Part shown: piece after piece, positions 35,507-44,528 of the stretch | Layout: every line of letters starts with the position of its first letter | Numbering within the stretch: the first letter of the stretch is position 1 | Origin: Sphingomonadales bacterium EhC05 | Lineage (GTDB): Bacteria > Pseudomonadota > Alphaproteobacteria > Sphingomonadales > Sphingomonadaceae | Direction of reading: 5' to 3' | Length of the DNA: 64,000 bases | Assembly (NCBI GenBank): GCA_001650955.1 | Contig: LXYP01000021.1 | Location: 62,001 to 126,000 of the forward strand | Notes under the pieces: model-generated | What the model saw: only the letters and a program-made list of their open reading frames with translations | What the model was told of the DNA's origin: nothing | The model's database searches: none | Made by a program: the position numbers and the translations under genes

Positions 35507-37864
35507 TTAAAACTCGATGCCGAGTTCCAGTCCATAACGTGTGGTTGGCGCCCCGACACCAAAGTAGAAGACGTCGACGTCCAGCGTGCTCGCAAGACGT
35601 CCATTGCGGCCATCAGTTGCATCGATCACATAGGCTGTGAGACTCCAGTTTAATCCTGTCGGATTGTCGCTTTGCAGGCCAATTGTATAATCGAGGCTCG
35701 CGACGGACGCGATGATATCGCGGCCCAAACCGGATGTATCGCGCGTCAGATTTGAAGCGGACGAATCCATGAAGCTAAAGTCGGTGGTCGCAATAAAATT
35801 GATATTATTAGACACCGGTGCCGTGTAAGTCGCGCCTAATGCGAAAGTCCAGTCAGGAGCTCTCCGCAGTTGTCTTTGATCCGACACATCAATACCGGGA
35901 CTCGTTGGGTTGGCGAGATCAGGGATTAAAAATTCCCCATATTCAGCATTGAGATATCCAACAGATCCTCTCAGGGTGAATTCATCCGTAACATTGGCCT
36001 GGGTTTCAAGTTCGATGCCCCAGATATTGGCACTGGCGGCATTCTGAACAATGGTTTCCGGCAGGCCGTCTGCCGACGCGCGAGACACTTCTTCCTGCTT
36101 GTTCCGATAATTGGTATAGAATATAGTCGGGTTAAAGCGCACGCTTCGATCAAAAAACTCCATTCGCAATCCGGCTTCGAAACTATCTACTGTTTCCGGA
36201 TCATATGGTCCGACGGTTGCAACGCTCGCTGCGCGACCATTGAATCCGCCACTTCTGAAACCTCTCGACCAGCCCCCAAAAGCCATCACGTCATCGGTGA
36301 ATTGATATTGCAGGATGACTCGACCCGTCACAGCATCAAAATCGGCCGTTTGAGACGATGCGGTACCTGCCGCAGCACCCGCCAGGAATGCGATGTCAAA
36401 ATCTTTCTCTTCGTAGCTGTAACGAATGCCAGCCGAAACGGTCAACGCATCTGTCAATTTATACGAACCGTCGGCAAATGCGGCATAAGCTGTCGTTTTC
36501 TGACTCGCGGTAAAATTATTTGATGGCCCACCGAAGACGAATACTGTCCCGAAGTTCTGACCAAATGGACCAGGGCCACCCATCAGACTATATTCGCTGT
36601 CCATATAGAATAGACCAGCAACAAAATCCAAGGACGATCCGACCGTCCCCGCCAACCGCAGTTCCTGACTAAACTGTTGCTGATCAACGAAGCGCGTTGC
36701 AAAAAAGATCGGGACATCGACGGGAGCAGCGGCAAGCCTCACCAAAGGCGAGCCGAAATTATCTGTGCGCAACAGTTCATCAGATTCTCGATATCCAGTG
36801 ATTGATGTCAAGGTCAGATCGTCGTTCAAATTCCAGTCGAAACTGCCGGTAACAGAATAGCCATCTGTCTCGCTTGCGGTTGGGATCGCTTGAATATGGG
36901 TGGTGAAGTCGGAGTTTTCAGCAACGGTAAATGACTGATCGATGCACGTAGCGCCGGAAGAGCTATCGGCAACTGGCCCCCCGAATGCGGCGGGGATCAG
37001 ACTTAAGGTGCAGAAAAGTGCATCTGGCGTGGAAAGATTATAGTTCGGACCTTGAGCAGAATTATCGTCAAAAAAGTCAACCGAAAGCAGAGCGCTAAAC
37101 TCCTCACTTGGTTCAAAAGAGAGCGCGCCGCCAAAGGAAATACTGTCCTTCTGCCGGTCTTTTTCACCCGTCACAAGATTGGTTGAAAATGTATCCGTCA
37201 TTGTTTTGAAGAAGTAACCCTTGAGCGCAAAGGCTCCGATCCGACCGGTATTGGCAACCGCCAGATATTCTTCTCGTCCATTGTTACCGAGGCGAATAGT
37301 TGCGCGGGCTCCGATATCCTCGGTTGGTCGCGTTCGGCGCAAATTGATCACACCGCCAACCGTATTGCGGCCATAAAGCGTTCCTTGAGGGCCACGCAAT
37401 ATCTCAACTGATTCCAAGTCAAAAACGTCGACAGAGGCGCCGCCACTTGTTCCAAGAAAAACGCCATCGATTGAAAAACCGATCGCCGGTTCAAAACTTT
37501 TTTCGACGTCAGCAAATCCAACGCCGCGAATCGTCGCATTCAACTGTTTTGCCCCGAAAGCGTTATCGGCGAGATCAACATTGGGTGCAAAGCGCTCGAG
37601 ATCAGCAACGGTTTGCGCAAAAGAATTGTTAAGCGCCGCTTTGTCAATTGCGGTTACCGCGAGAGGTACTTCTTGAAGTGACTCTTCTCGTTTACGCGCA
37701 CTGACAATGATTATATTGGAGCCAGACTCCTCGGCCTGAGCATTTTCTCCAGCATTGAGTTGTTGGGCGTAAAGCGGAGCGCCGAAAGTCATGCCGGCAA
37801 GTGCGGTCGCGCACATCAGTCCCGATTTAATAGCATAGACAGGCGCATTGCACAGATTTGTCAT
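35507..37864 (-). CDS. TonB-dependent outer-membrane receptor
   Basis: 785 residues from ATG 37864, chosen over the upstream frame opening because GGGGAGGA lies 8-10 bases before it. A signal peptide ends at APLYAQ, followed by a TonB-box-like IIIVSA and a plug domain (SARKREESLQEVPLAVTAI, ILRGPQGTLYGRNTVGGVINL, cited in part). The C-terminal barrel ends in ...LELGIEF with terminal Phe. It imports a large or scarce ligand with energy from TonB-ExbBD. The link to carotenoid oxygenase 2 downstream and the TetR gene upstream suggests the ligand is the oxygenase substrate and not an iron chelate. No Fur box was noticed. Confidence 0.93.
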   Translation of the reverse strand: MTNLCNAPVYAIKSGLMCATALAGMTFGAPLYAQQLNAGENAQAEESGSNIIIVSARKREESLQEVPLAVTAIDKAALNNSFAQTVADLERFAPNVDLADNAFGAKQLNATIRGVGFADVEKSFEPAIGFSIDGVFLGTSGGASVDVFDLESVEILRGPQGTLYGRNTVGGVINLRRTRPTEDIGARATIRLGNNGREEYLAVANTGRIGAFALKGYFFKTMTDTFSTNLVTGEKDRQKDSISFGGALSFEPSEEFSALLSVDFFDDNSAQGPNYNLSTPDALFCTLSLIPAAFGGPVADSSSGATCIDQSFTVAENSDFTTHIQAIPTASETDGYSVTGSFDWNLNDDLTLTSITGYRESDELLRTDNFGSPLVRLAAAPVDVPIFFATRFVDQQQFSQELRLAGTVGSSLDFVAGLFYMDSEYSLMGGPGPFGQNFGTVFVFGGPSNNFTASQKTTAYAAFADGSYKLTDALTVSAGIRYSYEEKDFDIAFLAGAAAGTASSQTADFDAVTGRVILQYQFTDDVMAFGGWSRGFRSGGFNGRAASVATVGPYDPETVDSFEAGLRMEFFDRSVRFNPTIFYTNYRNKQEEVSRASADGLPETIVQNAASANIWGIELETQANVTDEFTLRGSVGYLNAEYGEFLIPDLANPTSPGIDVSDQRQLRRAPDWTFALGATYTAPVSNNINFIATTDFSFMDSSASNLTRDTSGLGRDIIASVASLDYTIGLQSDNPTGLNWSLTAYVIDATDGRNGRLASTLDVDVFYFGVGAPTTRYGLELGIEF

Positions 37865-37987
37865 ATCGATATCCTCCCCAAAATTGCTTCTTCGCATTTG
37901 AGATCTGCTCCATTTTTGGTTGGCAGATTGTCCGCAGGGATACGCCCAAAGACTATCGAAGAGCCTCTGATCCTAAAGGCCGGGCAG

Positions 37988-38025
37988 TTCAAACGACACT
38001 ATTATAATTAATATGATCGTTTGAA
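37988..38025. promoter_or_regulatory. 38-bp dyad, candidate operator of the receptor-oxygenase operon
   Basis: TTCAAACGA (37988-37996) and TCGTTTGAA (38017-38025) are perfect 9-base arms. The 20-base AT-rich core is itself nearly symmetric (TATTA-TAAT-TAATA) and contains a TATAAT on the minus strand. It lies 124-161 bases before the receptor ATG, between it and the tetR gene, so it is a good candidate site for the TetR protein encoded at 38145-38786. Confidence 0.6.
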
Positions 38026-38144
38026 AATGGGCAAAGGCATGGCAAATCGGGTTGATTGAGCAGTCGATGGATCGAATTTTTCGGTTCATCGGGAAATTTG
38101 GTTGCTGTAATTATCCGCAGGGGATGGATTGGATATTATGTCGT

Positions 38145-38786
38145 TTATGCCTTGTCGTTCGATGGTTTGGACGCATCGGAATTGACGAGCAATGCTCCTA
38201 TTACCGCTTCGATCTGTTTTTCCACTTCTGCATCCGCAAAGACGTCGACTCCAAAACTATGCTCAATCTGTGGTGCCATCAGAAAGATCGTCTGTGCGGC
38301 AGCTATGGTGATGTAGAATAAGTGCAATGACGATATATTCGCGGGGTAGACACCATTATCCTGCGCCATTGATATCCAGGCCAATGACCGTTCGGTAAAT
38401 TGCCGCATGTGGTTCTTACTGAGCCATTCCAGCCGTTCACCCTTCTGGATCATTTCAAAAAGGGTGATCCGGTGAAGTTCGGGATGCTGGGCGGAAAACA
38501 GAATATATTGCCGCGTCGAATCAATCACGCGCTCACGGGCCGTCATTTTGGACCATTCTGCTTCATTTTTGAGAATGGCTTTACTGAGTTTGCGATATAA
38601 ATGACCGACAACCGCACGCCAGAGTTCTTCCTTGGAAGAATAGTGATATTTTATTGCAGCGATATTGGTTCCGGCGGCCTCGGCAATTTGGCGAACAGAA
38701 CCACCGATATAGCCGTGATCACCAAATACCTTTACTCCAGCCTGCAGCAGCTTGGACTTTGTATTTAGTTCGAGAGCGCTATCCAT
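38145..38786 (-). CDS. TetR/AcrR family transcriptional regulator
   Basis: 213 residues. The N-terminal helix-turn-helix is clear: LLQAGVKVFGDHGYIGGSVRQIAEAAGTNIAAIKYHYSSKEELW (cited in part; residues ~13-57). The C-terminal ligand domain is helical, of the CecR/DUF1956-like type (ARERVIDSTRQYILFSAQHPELHRITLFEMI, cited in part). It probably represses the TonB receptor - oxygenase operon encoded next on the same strand, with the 38-bp dyad at 37988-38025 as its site. The inducer would be the imported substrate or a cleavage product; this is inference from neighbours. Confidence 0.88.
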   Translation of the reverse strand: MDSALELNTKSKLLQAGVKVFGDHGYIGGSVRQIAEAAGTNIAAIKYHYSSKEELWRAVVGHLYRKLSKAILKNEAEWSKMTARERVIDSTRQYILFSAQHPELHRITLFEMIQKGERLEWLSKNHMRQFTERSLAWISMAQDNGVYPANISSLHLFYITIAAAQTIFLMAPQIEHSFGVDVFADAEVEKQIEAVIGALLVNSDASKPSNDKA

Positions 38787-39264
38787 AATCTTTTGCTAGA
38801 CTCCCCATTCGGCCATTGCACATCATCAATGCCATGCCGTTTCAAAAACACCGATATAGAGGTGCAGGTAGATTAATTGGATAGGAATAAAAAGACAATT
38901 TCCGCAAATGTGGAGCCGATTTGCCGAGCAACAAGGCCGATTAGGAACAATGTCAGTGGCGACCTGGGGGCGGGCCAATGGAAATTTTCATGGCTTTGGG
39001 AATGCAAAAATATCGGCTTTCCAGTCCGCCGCAGGGACGAGCATTGTACCTATTCCCGACTGAAATCCGGTATGGTGGACAAGATAGTGTGTCACGGGCA
39101 ATTTTTCCGGCCATGTCAGAATGACCCACAGTTTGATCTCCGATTTGAGTTTCGAAAGCTTATGCGTCGCATCGCTGACGACCGGCGAAAGCAATAGAAA
39201 GCGTCAGGTCAAGTGAACTGTAAGACACTACCAAAATATCACTGGCTTCGCTATCAGGCCCGGC
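38787..39264. other. Intergenic region, no gene seen
   Basis: About 480 bases between the divergent tetR and Stealth genes. A plus frame (38877-39197) and a minus frame (38988-39194) exist but match nothing I recognise and lack convincing ribosome sites. Some of it could be decayed coding DNA. Confidence 0.4.
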
Positions 39265-40209
39265 ATGTTTGATGCTGATATTGTAATCACCTGGGTCGAT
39301 GGGGCAGACCCTGTATTGAAGGCGGAGCGGGACCGTTATCTTGGCGGAGCGCTGGCGCCGCTGCATGGCAATGGGATCAACCCGCATCGCTGGCTATGCA
39401 GCGATGAGCTGAACTATTGCCTTCGGTCGATTGCCAATAATGCCCCGGATGTGCGGCGGATATGGATCGTGACCGATGGCCAGATCCCGATATTTTCTGG
39501 TCTGCCGCCAGCCTTTAGCGCGAAGATCAGCATCGTCGATCATCGAGAGATTTTTGCTGGCTATGAAACGATGCTGCCAACTTTCAATTCGCTCTCGATT
39601 GAAACTTTCTTATGGCGGATCCCGGGTCTGTCTGAACATTTCATCTATTTTAATGACGACGTGTTCTTGACTTCACCGGTCGAACTAGCGGATTTCTTCA
39701 CCGCGACGGGTCCAGTCATGCGTGGAAAATGGGTTGATTTTTCGCATCTGCCCGAATGCGGCGAAAGTCGTGACGAGGCGGCTTTGCTCAACCATTATAA
39801 CCAGATAGAGGCAGCCAGTCTTGCCGGCTATGGTGCTGATCATATGTTCGCGAGCGCGCATGTTGTTCACCCAATGCAACGCTCGATCATGGCGGAACTA
39901 TTTGCCAGCCATCATGATCAGTTCGTCCGCAACAGCTCCTTCCGATTTCGCGGCACCGCCCAGTTCTTGCCGCAAAGCCTGCACAACCATCATTGTATCA
40001 GGAGCGGATTGGGTCGCATTCACGAATCACGCGATCATATCCACGTCGATGCTGACGAGTCGGGTCAGTGGACGGCACAGCAGATCAATGGATTTTTGAA
40101 CAGCACTGACCGGGCCAATATGAAATTTCTTTGCATCAATGATCTGCCGGCCTTCGAGCGCCGTTTCCCCGATACGCACCGATGGATTGAAACCGCGATC
40201 GGGAATTAG
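39265..40209 (+). CDS. Stealth-family sugar-phosphate transferase
   Basis: 314 residues. All Stealth blocks are visible: CR1-like DIVITWVDGADP at the N-terminus, CR2 (RWLCSDELNYCLRSIANNAPDVRRIWIVTDGQ, cited in part), the catalytic-type FIYFNDDVFL, CR3-like HMFASAHVVHPMQRSIM, and a final HNHHCI region. Members transfer hexose-1-phosphate units to make phosphodiester-linked capsular or exopolysaccharide chains and are related to GlcNAc-1-phosphotransferase. No other polysaccharide gene lies nearby, so it is an orphan here. The acceptor is unknown. The protein is cytoplasmic, with no membrane segment. Confidence 0.88.
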   Translation: MFDADIVITWVDGADPVLKAERDRYLGGALAPLHGNGINPHRWLCSDELNYCLRSIANNAPDVRRIWIVTDGQIPIFSGLPPAFSAKISIVDHREIFAGYETMLPTFNSLSIETFLWRIPGLSEHFIYFNDDVFLTSPVELADFFTATGPVMRGKWVDFSHLPECGESRDEAALLNHYNQIEAASLAGYGADHMFASAHVVHPMQRSIMAELFASHHDQFVRNSSFRFRGTAQFLPQSLHNHHCIRSGLGRIHESRDHIHVDADESGQWTAQQINGFLNSTDRANMKFLCINDLPAFERRFPDTHRWIETAIGN

Positions 40210-40301
40210 AACCAGCGAATGCCGGGCGAGTATCACGCTAGTGCAAATCGCTCCAGCCGCCTCATCCCGAAAGCGGCCGTCCTGGAAAATCCCAACCGGC
40301 T

Positions 40302-41312
40302 TTAGTGATCCAGAACGATCCTATAGCGCACATCTCCGCTCTCCAGATGAGTCATTGCATCGTTAATCTTTGCGAACGGAAAATGTTCGGTTACTGGCTT
40401 GATGTCATGGCGGGCGCAGAATTCAAGCATATCGGCAATTCTTTGCGGGCTGCCAACCAGTGAGGAAGATAGAGACAATTGCGAAAACATCAGTGGCATC
40501 AGTTGCAATTCTGCCGGGACCGCCTGGACGCCGAGGAAATGCAGCCTGCCTTTGGGGTTGAGGGTTCCGATGATGACATTCCAGTCGAGAGCGACATCAA
40601 CCGTGCTCAGAATCACGTCAAAACTGCCCGCAGCTTCAGCCAGTGCCTCCGGGCTGCGCGAGTTGATCACCTCATGGGCTCCGAAAGCCATGGCTTCATC
40701 ATTTTTGGAGGCACTGGAAGTCAGGGCAGTGACATGACATCCCCAGGCCTTGGCCAATTGCAGCGCCAGATGGCCGAGCCCGCCAATGCCGAGTACGGCA
40801 ATGCGCGCGGTCGGTTTGATGTCATATTCGACAAATGGATTGAAAACCGTAATGCCGGCGCAAAATAATGGTCCGGCATCTTTCGGATCAAGACCGTCAG
40901 GCAGTTTCACGACGCTGACGCCCGATGCGCGAACAATGTCGGCAAAAGCACCATGACGGCCGGGCGAGACCGTCGATTGCACGGTTTCGCAGAGATTATG
41001 ATCACCATCAAGGCACTGCCGGCACGTCATGCAATAATGCGAATGGCCGCCGAGCCCGACGCGGTCGCCAATTTGGACGTGAGTCACTTCAGCGCCCTTG
41101 TCGATGACCGTGCCGATTGCTTCATGTCCGCCAACAAAGGGAAATTCGGTCATGCCCCACGCATTGTTGCGCAAACTGAGGTCGGTATGACAAACACCGC
41201 AATGCTCGACTTTGATATCAATATCATTGGATGCAAGTGGCCCCAGTTCATATTCAAAAGGTTCCAACACGTTTCCGGCATTTTGGGCAGCAAAAGCTTT
41301 TACAGTTCGCAT
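40302..41312 (-). CDS. Zinc-dependent alcohol dehydrogenase (MDR family, YahK/CAD-like)
   Basis: 336 residues. Catalytic zinc ligands appear in GVCHTD and the GHE motif (VGGHEAIGTV). The structural-zinc lobe CMTCRQCLDGDHNLC is complete. The nucleotide site GIGGLGHLALQLAKAWG is a Rossmann turn of the type seen in NADP-linked cinnamyl-alcohol/aldehyde reductases. It probably interconverts medium or aromatic aldehydes and alcohols. It is divergent from the ATP-grasp gene, with a 9+9 dyad in between. The substrate is not predictable. Its position near CYP153 and the GMC oxidoreductase would fit alcohol oxidation, but no operon link exists. Confidence 0.92.
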   Translation of the reverse strand: MRTVKAFAAQNAGNVLEPFEYELGPLASNDIDIKVEHCGVCHTDLSLRNNAWGMTEFPFVGGHEAIGTVIDKGAEVTHVQIGDRVGLGGHSHYCMTCRQCLDGDHNLCETVQSTVSPGRHGAFADIVRASGVSVVKLPDGLDPKDAGPLFCAGITVFNPFVEYDIKPTARIAVLGIGGLGHLALQLAKAWGCHVTALTSSASKNDEAMAFGAHEVINSRSPEALAEAAGSFDVILSTVDVALDWNVIIGTLNPKGRLHFLGVQAVPAELQLMPLMFSQLSLSSSLVGSPQRIADMLEFCARHDIKPVTEHFPFAKINDAMTHLESGDVRYRIVLDH

Positions 41313-41390
41313 GGCAAAATCTCTCCTCTTCTTGCTCGAACAATGATATTAATCATCCGACATTTTCAACCTGTTTGGGGCATAATATAC

Positions 41391-41433
41391 ACTAACATAT
41401 CAAGTAGGAACTCTGGCTAGCCACTATGTTAGT
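41391..41433. promoter_or_regulatory. Dyad in the adh / ATP-grasp divergent promoter
   Basis: ACTAACATA (41391-41399) and TATGTTAGT (41425-41433) are perfect 9-base arms 25 bases apart, with an 8-base palindrome GGCTAGCC (41415-41422) between them. It lies about 60-100 bases from both start codons and could be an operator shared by the two divergent genes. No regulator gene adjoins. Confidence 0.45.
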
Positions 41434-41493
41434 TGCATTGCCGATGTTCCTCCAACAAGTTCCAAGAATATTGAATATGGGGCGTATATATCT

Positions 41494-42813
41494 ATGAAAA
41501 TTGGAAGTTTTTTTCCAAATAGATTCCAATCCACATTCTACGCAATGGCGGCGGATGACTGCTCTCTTCATTTTGATTTGGACAGGTTGACCGAAAAACA
41601 GGCAGCAGACCATGTCGCGAATCTCGAGCTTACCGCGCTGTTGCAAGTCGCGACCATCGCGATCAGCAAACCGGCCGATTATGTTGGCCTATATGCCGAG
41701 TTTCAGCAGCAACCCTGGGCAGCTATTTTGTTGCGGTACAACGACTTTTTCGCAAAATGCGGGATTGATCCAATCCCGCCGGAACATTTTGTCTTTGGTC
41801 CCAAAATGACATTTTATCAGCATGTCTCGTCGAGGCTGCCCGATACCGAACTGCTCAGTCTCTACATGGTGAGTGGGTCCAACAGCATCCTCCATCAAAA
41901 CCCTGACGCATTGGCGATCAGCCAGAATGTGAATTCGAAATTTCATTTTGCTGCCCACGCGCCGGATTTCGGGATTAGCACCCCGGAAACCTATGTGACG
42001 GTCAAATCCGAGCTCGGCAGCAAAGAGGTCGCCGATTTCTTGGTTCGATATGCGGATGATGCAGGCGCGGTGATACTCAAAATTCCCGGTCTTGCCGGCG
42101 CGCGCAATGTCACGCCGGTGGTCTCAGTCCAGGCGATCCGGGACTATGTCGCAGAATATGAGGATGATTTGCCAATCTTGCTGCAACAAAAGCTCGACTT
42201 GGCCCATTATACTGAAATGACCGTCGATCTATTTGTCTCCGACGATGACATTCATATTTCGAATATCAGGGAAATCCTGTTCGCCGACGGCTTGTGGGTT
42301 GGAAATTTCGTAACCGATCGACATGCACTGGATGCGGAGCAGCAAGAGCAATTGATCAAGGTTGGAGAATATGCCCGCGCCCATGGCCATAGCAGCAAAG
42401 AGGGCACGAATTGCGGGATCGACTATTTTATTGGCCCCGAAGGCGACATCATTGTCACCGAAATCAACGCGCGGTGGACGGGCGGCCTGTTTCCGAGTCA
42501 AATTCTCGCGCGCGTGAACCGGGACAGGGAAGATGCAGTCATGTGCTTTGATGTTGTGCCGGTCGACGCGATTGCTGAATTTCTAGATTTTGTCGAAGCC
42601 CATCTCCCGGGATCGAAAGGGGCCGACTTCTCGACCCTGAGCTTTGGCTTCAGCCCTTTCGTTCAGAATCTTGATGGCGTTTCGTACATCTATGTGTGGC
42701 AATTGATCATCGGCGATTTTGAGACGTTTCGGCAAAGGAAAAACGCCCAGTTCGGAGAACGGGTGCTGCCGACAACCAATAGGATTGCATTGCCGCGTGT
42801 CGCCCGGGAATGA
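41494..42813 (+). CDS. ATP-grasp domain protein of unknown substrate
   Basis: 439 residues. The C-terminal half shows the ATP-grasp end motif: NCGIDYFIGPEGDIIVTEINARWTGG (residues ~308-333, cited in part), with the acidic pair and Asn that bind Mg-ATP. An upstream LKIPGLAGARNV is the likely nucleotide-lysine strand, and DLPILLQQKLDLAHYTEMTVDLF resembles the central sheet. The N-terminal ~150 residues are a pre-ATP-grasp-like region. Such enzymes form amide or thioester bonds by acyl phosphates. The similarity is to stand-alone peptide-ligase-like members; the substrate cannot be given. It is not followed closely by a partner gene (82 bases to the GMC gene on the same strand). Confidence 0.78.
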   Translation: MKIGSFFPNRFQSTFYAMAADDCSLHFDLDRLTEKQAADHVANLELTALLQVATIAISKPADYVGLYAEFQQQPWAAILLRYNDFFAKCGIDPIPPEHFVFGPKMTFYQHVSSRLPDTELLSLYMVSGSNSILHQNPDALAISQNVNSKFHFAAHAPDFGISTPETYVTVKSELGSKEVADFLVRYADDAGAVILKIPGLAGARNVTPVVSVQAIRDYVAEYEDDLPILLQQKLDLAHYTEMTVDLFVSDDDIHISNIREILFADGLWVGNFVTDRHALDAEQQEQLIKVGEYARAHGHSSKEGTNCGIDYFIGPEGDIIVTEINARWTGGLFPSQILARVNRDREDAVMCFDVVPVDAIAEFLDFVEAHLPGSKGADFSTLSFGFSPFVQNLDGVSYIYVWQLIIGDFETFRQRKNAQFGERVLPTTNRIALPRVARE

Positions 42814-42895
42814 CGGGGAACTGCTGCCATTAATGTCAGTATTTTGAATCCGCGAGACCTTTAGTCTTTCTCTTGAAAAAATGGAGAATAGGGAC

Positions 42896-44521
42896 ATGTC
42901 CGGCAGCGTCTTTGACTATATCATTGTTGGCGCGGGATCGGCAGGCTGCGTGCTTGCAAATCGCCTTTCGAAAGACCCCGAAAACCAAGTGCTCCTGCTC
43001 GAGGCGGGCAGCGATGACAATTATTGGTCGATTGCCGTGCCGGGCGCTTATGCTTTTTCCCTGGAAAACAGCAGTCTGCTCTGGCCCTATCAGACCGAAG
43101 AAATCGAAAATAGCGGTGGACGAAGCTTTAGCTATCCGCGCGGCAAAGTCATTGGCGGCAGCGGCGCTCTTAACGGAATGCTCTATGTCCGCGGTCAGGC
43201 GCGGGACTATGATGATTGGGCAGCGGCGGGCAACAAGGGCTGGAGCTGGTCGGAGATACTGCCCTATTTCATGCGATCAGAGAATAATGCCCGTGGCCCC
43301 GACCAATGGCACGGAACAACCGGTCCGCTGCATGTTGAGCATCTCGCGGATATGGAGGACAAAAATCCGCTCAGCGAAGCCTTTCTCGAAGCCGGACAGC
43401 AGGCGGGCATGCCCTTGGCCGAAGATGTTAATCGCGGGGCGCAGGAAGGTATTTCCTATTTTCAGATCAACACAGAGAAGGGCAAACGCAGCAATACGGC
43501 GCGGGCCTTTCTGAAACCGGCCAAGGCCCGACCAAATCTCACGGTCGTCACCGATGCATCGGTGACGAAAGTCATTCTGGAAAACAAGCGCGCCACCGGC
43601 GTCAGATATGTCCAGCACGGCATGCACAATCAAGCGCATAGCCGCAACGCGGTTATCCTGTCCGCCGGCGCGATTGCCAGCCCCCAGCTGCTCGAGCATT
43701 CGGGCATAGGCAATCCCGAAATATTGACAGAAAATGGTGTGGAACCGTTGCACAATCTGCCCGGAGTCGGTGAAAATCTGCAGGAACATTATATGGTGCC
43801 CTTTCTGTTCCGGGCGAGCCAGCCGGTTTCGATGAACGAGCAGGGCAGGGGCTTTCCGCTGATCAAGCAGCTTGCCAAATATGCTCTGCGCCGCAAAGGC
43901 ATGCTATCCAACAGCGGATTCCACATCCAGGGCTATTTCAAATCCCGCGAAGAACTGGACCGTTGCGATATCCAAATCCACTTCTTCCCCTTTTCTGCTG
44001 AAACCGATCCCGTGAAGGCGAAGAAGAATAAGATGGAGGATCAGCCTGGTTTCACCTTCATCATCACCCAGATGCGGCCCGAAAGCCGCGGCAATACGCA
44101 TATTCAGAGCCCGGACAGCAATGCGCCGCCGGCGATCAACCCGGCTTTTTTGAGCGCGGCGGAAGATCGGAGAGTCTATGTGGATGCCGTCAAATTCGGC
44201 CGAAAGATCATGTCCCAGCCTGCAATTATGCCCTTTGTCGCAGCCGAACTGGCCCCTGGGCCCGGTGTGAACAGCGATGAAGAGATATCCCAATTCGTCA
44301 GCCTGGCTGGAAATTCGATGTATCACGGCTGCGGCACCTGCAAAATGGGCTCCGATGACATGGCGGTGGTGGACAGCCAATTGCGCGTGCACGGACTGGA
44401 GGGACTTTATGTCGCGGACGCCTCGATCATGCCGCGCATTTCATCAGGCAATACCAACGCGCCCACGATCATGATTGCGGAAAAAGCGGCGGAGATGATT
44501 TTGGGGCACCATCGCCGCTAA
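42896..44521 (+). CDS. GMC-family FAD-dependent alcohol oxidoreductase
   Basis: 541 residues from ATG 42896; another ATG at 42881 is in frame, but GGAG/AGGG sits between the two. The FAD Rossmann motif DYIIVGAGSAGCVLANRL begins near residue 6. The GMC signatures GGSGALNGMLYVRG and GAIASPQLLEHSGIG are present, and the C-terminal catalytic His lies in MYHGCGTCKMG with the Asn in SGNTNAPT. It resembles choline/alkanol dehydrogenases (AlkJ type), oxidising primary alcohols with electrons going to quinone or another acceptor. Lying 1.2 kb before the CYP153-like gene, it may oxidise the alcohols made by that enzyme; this is inference. Confidence 0.93.
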   Translation: MSGSVFDYIIVGAGSAGCVLANRLSKDPENQVLLLEAGSDDNYWSIAVPGAYAFSLENSSLLWPYQTEEIENSGGRSFSYPRGKVIGGSGALNGMLYVRGQARDYDDWAAAGNKGWSWSEILPYFMRSENNARGPDQWHGTTGPLHVEHLADMEDKNPLSEAFLEAGQQAGMPLAEDVNRGAQEGISYFQINTEKGKRSNTARAFLKPAKARPNLTVVTDASVTKVILENKRATGVRYVQHGMHNQAHSRNAVILSAGAIASPQLLEHSGIGNPEILTENGVEPLHNLPGVGENLQEHYMVPFLFRASQPVSMNEQGRGFPLIKQLAKYALRRKGMLSNSGFHIQGYFKSREELDRCDIQIHFFPFSAETDPVKAKKNKMEDQPGFTFIITQMRPESRGNTHIQSPDSNAPPAINPAFLSAAEDRRVYVDAVKFGRKIMSQPAIMPFVAAELAPGPGVNSDEEISQFVSLAGNSMYHGCGTCKMGSDDMAVVDSQLRVHGLEGLYVADASIMPRISSGNTNAPTIMIAEKAAEMILGHHRR

Positions 44522-44528
44522 TCCGGGA

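Noticed and set aside
38988-39194. Minus-strand 68-codon frame between tetR and the Stealth gene
   Set aside because: It has protein-like composition but no recognised family and no ribosome site; treated as intergenic.
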